Assembly (NCBI RefSeq): GCF_023715645.1
Contig: NZ_JAMBOP010000005.1
Location: 62,001 to 126,000, forward strand
Origin: Bacillus cytotoxicus
GTDB lineage: Bacteria; Bacillota; Bacilli; Bacillales; Bacillaceae_G
Direction of reading: 5' to 3'
Length of the DNA stretch: 64,000 nt
Shown: positions 63,969-64,000 of the stretch, piece after piece
Layout of the letters: the number at the start of each line of letters is the position of its first letter
Numbering within the stretch: position 1 is the first letter of the stretch
Notes under the pieces: model-generated
The model's input: only the letters and a program-made list of their open reading frames with translations
What the model was told of the DNA's origin: nothing
Database searches by the model: none
Made by a program: the position numbers and the translations under genes

Positions 63969-64000
63969 AAAAAATCGTATAAGCCTTGAATTACTGGTTT

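Overview
The window looks like a chromosomal segment of a Bacillus cereus group bacterium. The reasons are the low GC content, strong Shine-Dalgarno sites with frequent TTG/GTG starts, a ComK-family protein, a PlcR-type box, EntFM-like SH3/NlpC proteins, and about twenty copies of a roughly 150 bp dispersed repeat of the kind called bcr in this group. No rRNA, tRNA or CRISPR array was seen.

Region 1 (1-16.4 kb) is a surface polysaccharide cluster read on the + strand. It holds the tail of a priming sugar-phosphate transferase, a CapN-like reductase/epimerase, an L-FucNAc-type glycosyltransferase and the CapE-CapF-CapG set for UDP-N-acetyl-L-fucosamine. These are followed by three further GT4-type transferases, an EpsG/Wzy-like polymerase, a Wzx flippase, a GT2 enzyme and a HasB-type UDP-glucose dehydrogenase. 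A decayed galE remnant and an LCP-family ligase close the cluster. The set implies a Wzx/Wzy-made polymer containing L-FucNAc and glucuronic acid, attached to the wall by the LCP protein.

Region 2 (16.5-34.7 kb) starts with an SGNH-like lipase-fold protein. Next is a five-gene two-component, membrane protein, binding lipoprotein and organophosphate:phosphate antiporter operon, probably for sensing and importing a phosphorylated metabolite. A 3.5 kb insert bounded by 97 bp direct repeats then carries a chemoreceptor gene, a PlcR box and a decayed papR-like gene without plcR. After it come the YknXYZ exporter with YknW displaced downstream behind mobile repeats, a competence-type sigma factor convergent with comK, small conserved proteins and a VanZ protein.

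Region 3 (34.8-52.5 kb) is mostly minus strand. It has a ywqB-ywqA pair (SWIM protein and SNF2 helicase), with ywqA interrupted exactly in its Walker A lysine codon by a 792 nt ORF-less group II intron. It also holds a 3D-domain protein, NupC, a five-SH3 NlpC/P60 hydrolase, D-amino acid aminotransferase, an LTA synthase, YkvA-like and DUF2227-like proteins, a small protein that seems to start at CTG, and a CotB-like triple-repeat protein.

Region 4 (52.9-64 kb) holds a TPP riboswitch with thiC, a small membrane protein, an ArsB-type permease lying between MITE-like ends, cydAB, small proteins, and a lactose/cellobiose PTS operon (IIB-IIC-IIA) whose IIB gene carries a one-base frameshift in a G run.

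The most notable signals are the intron in ywqA, the MITE family with 15 bp terminal inverted repeats and an 8 bp target duplication (including a possible passenger-carrying copy), the papR relic island, and several short genes below the usual size cut-off.
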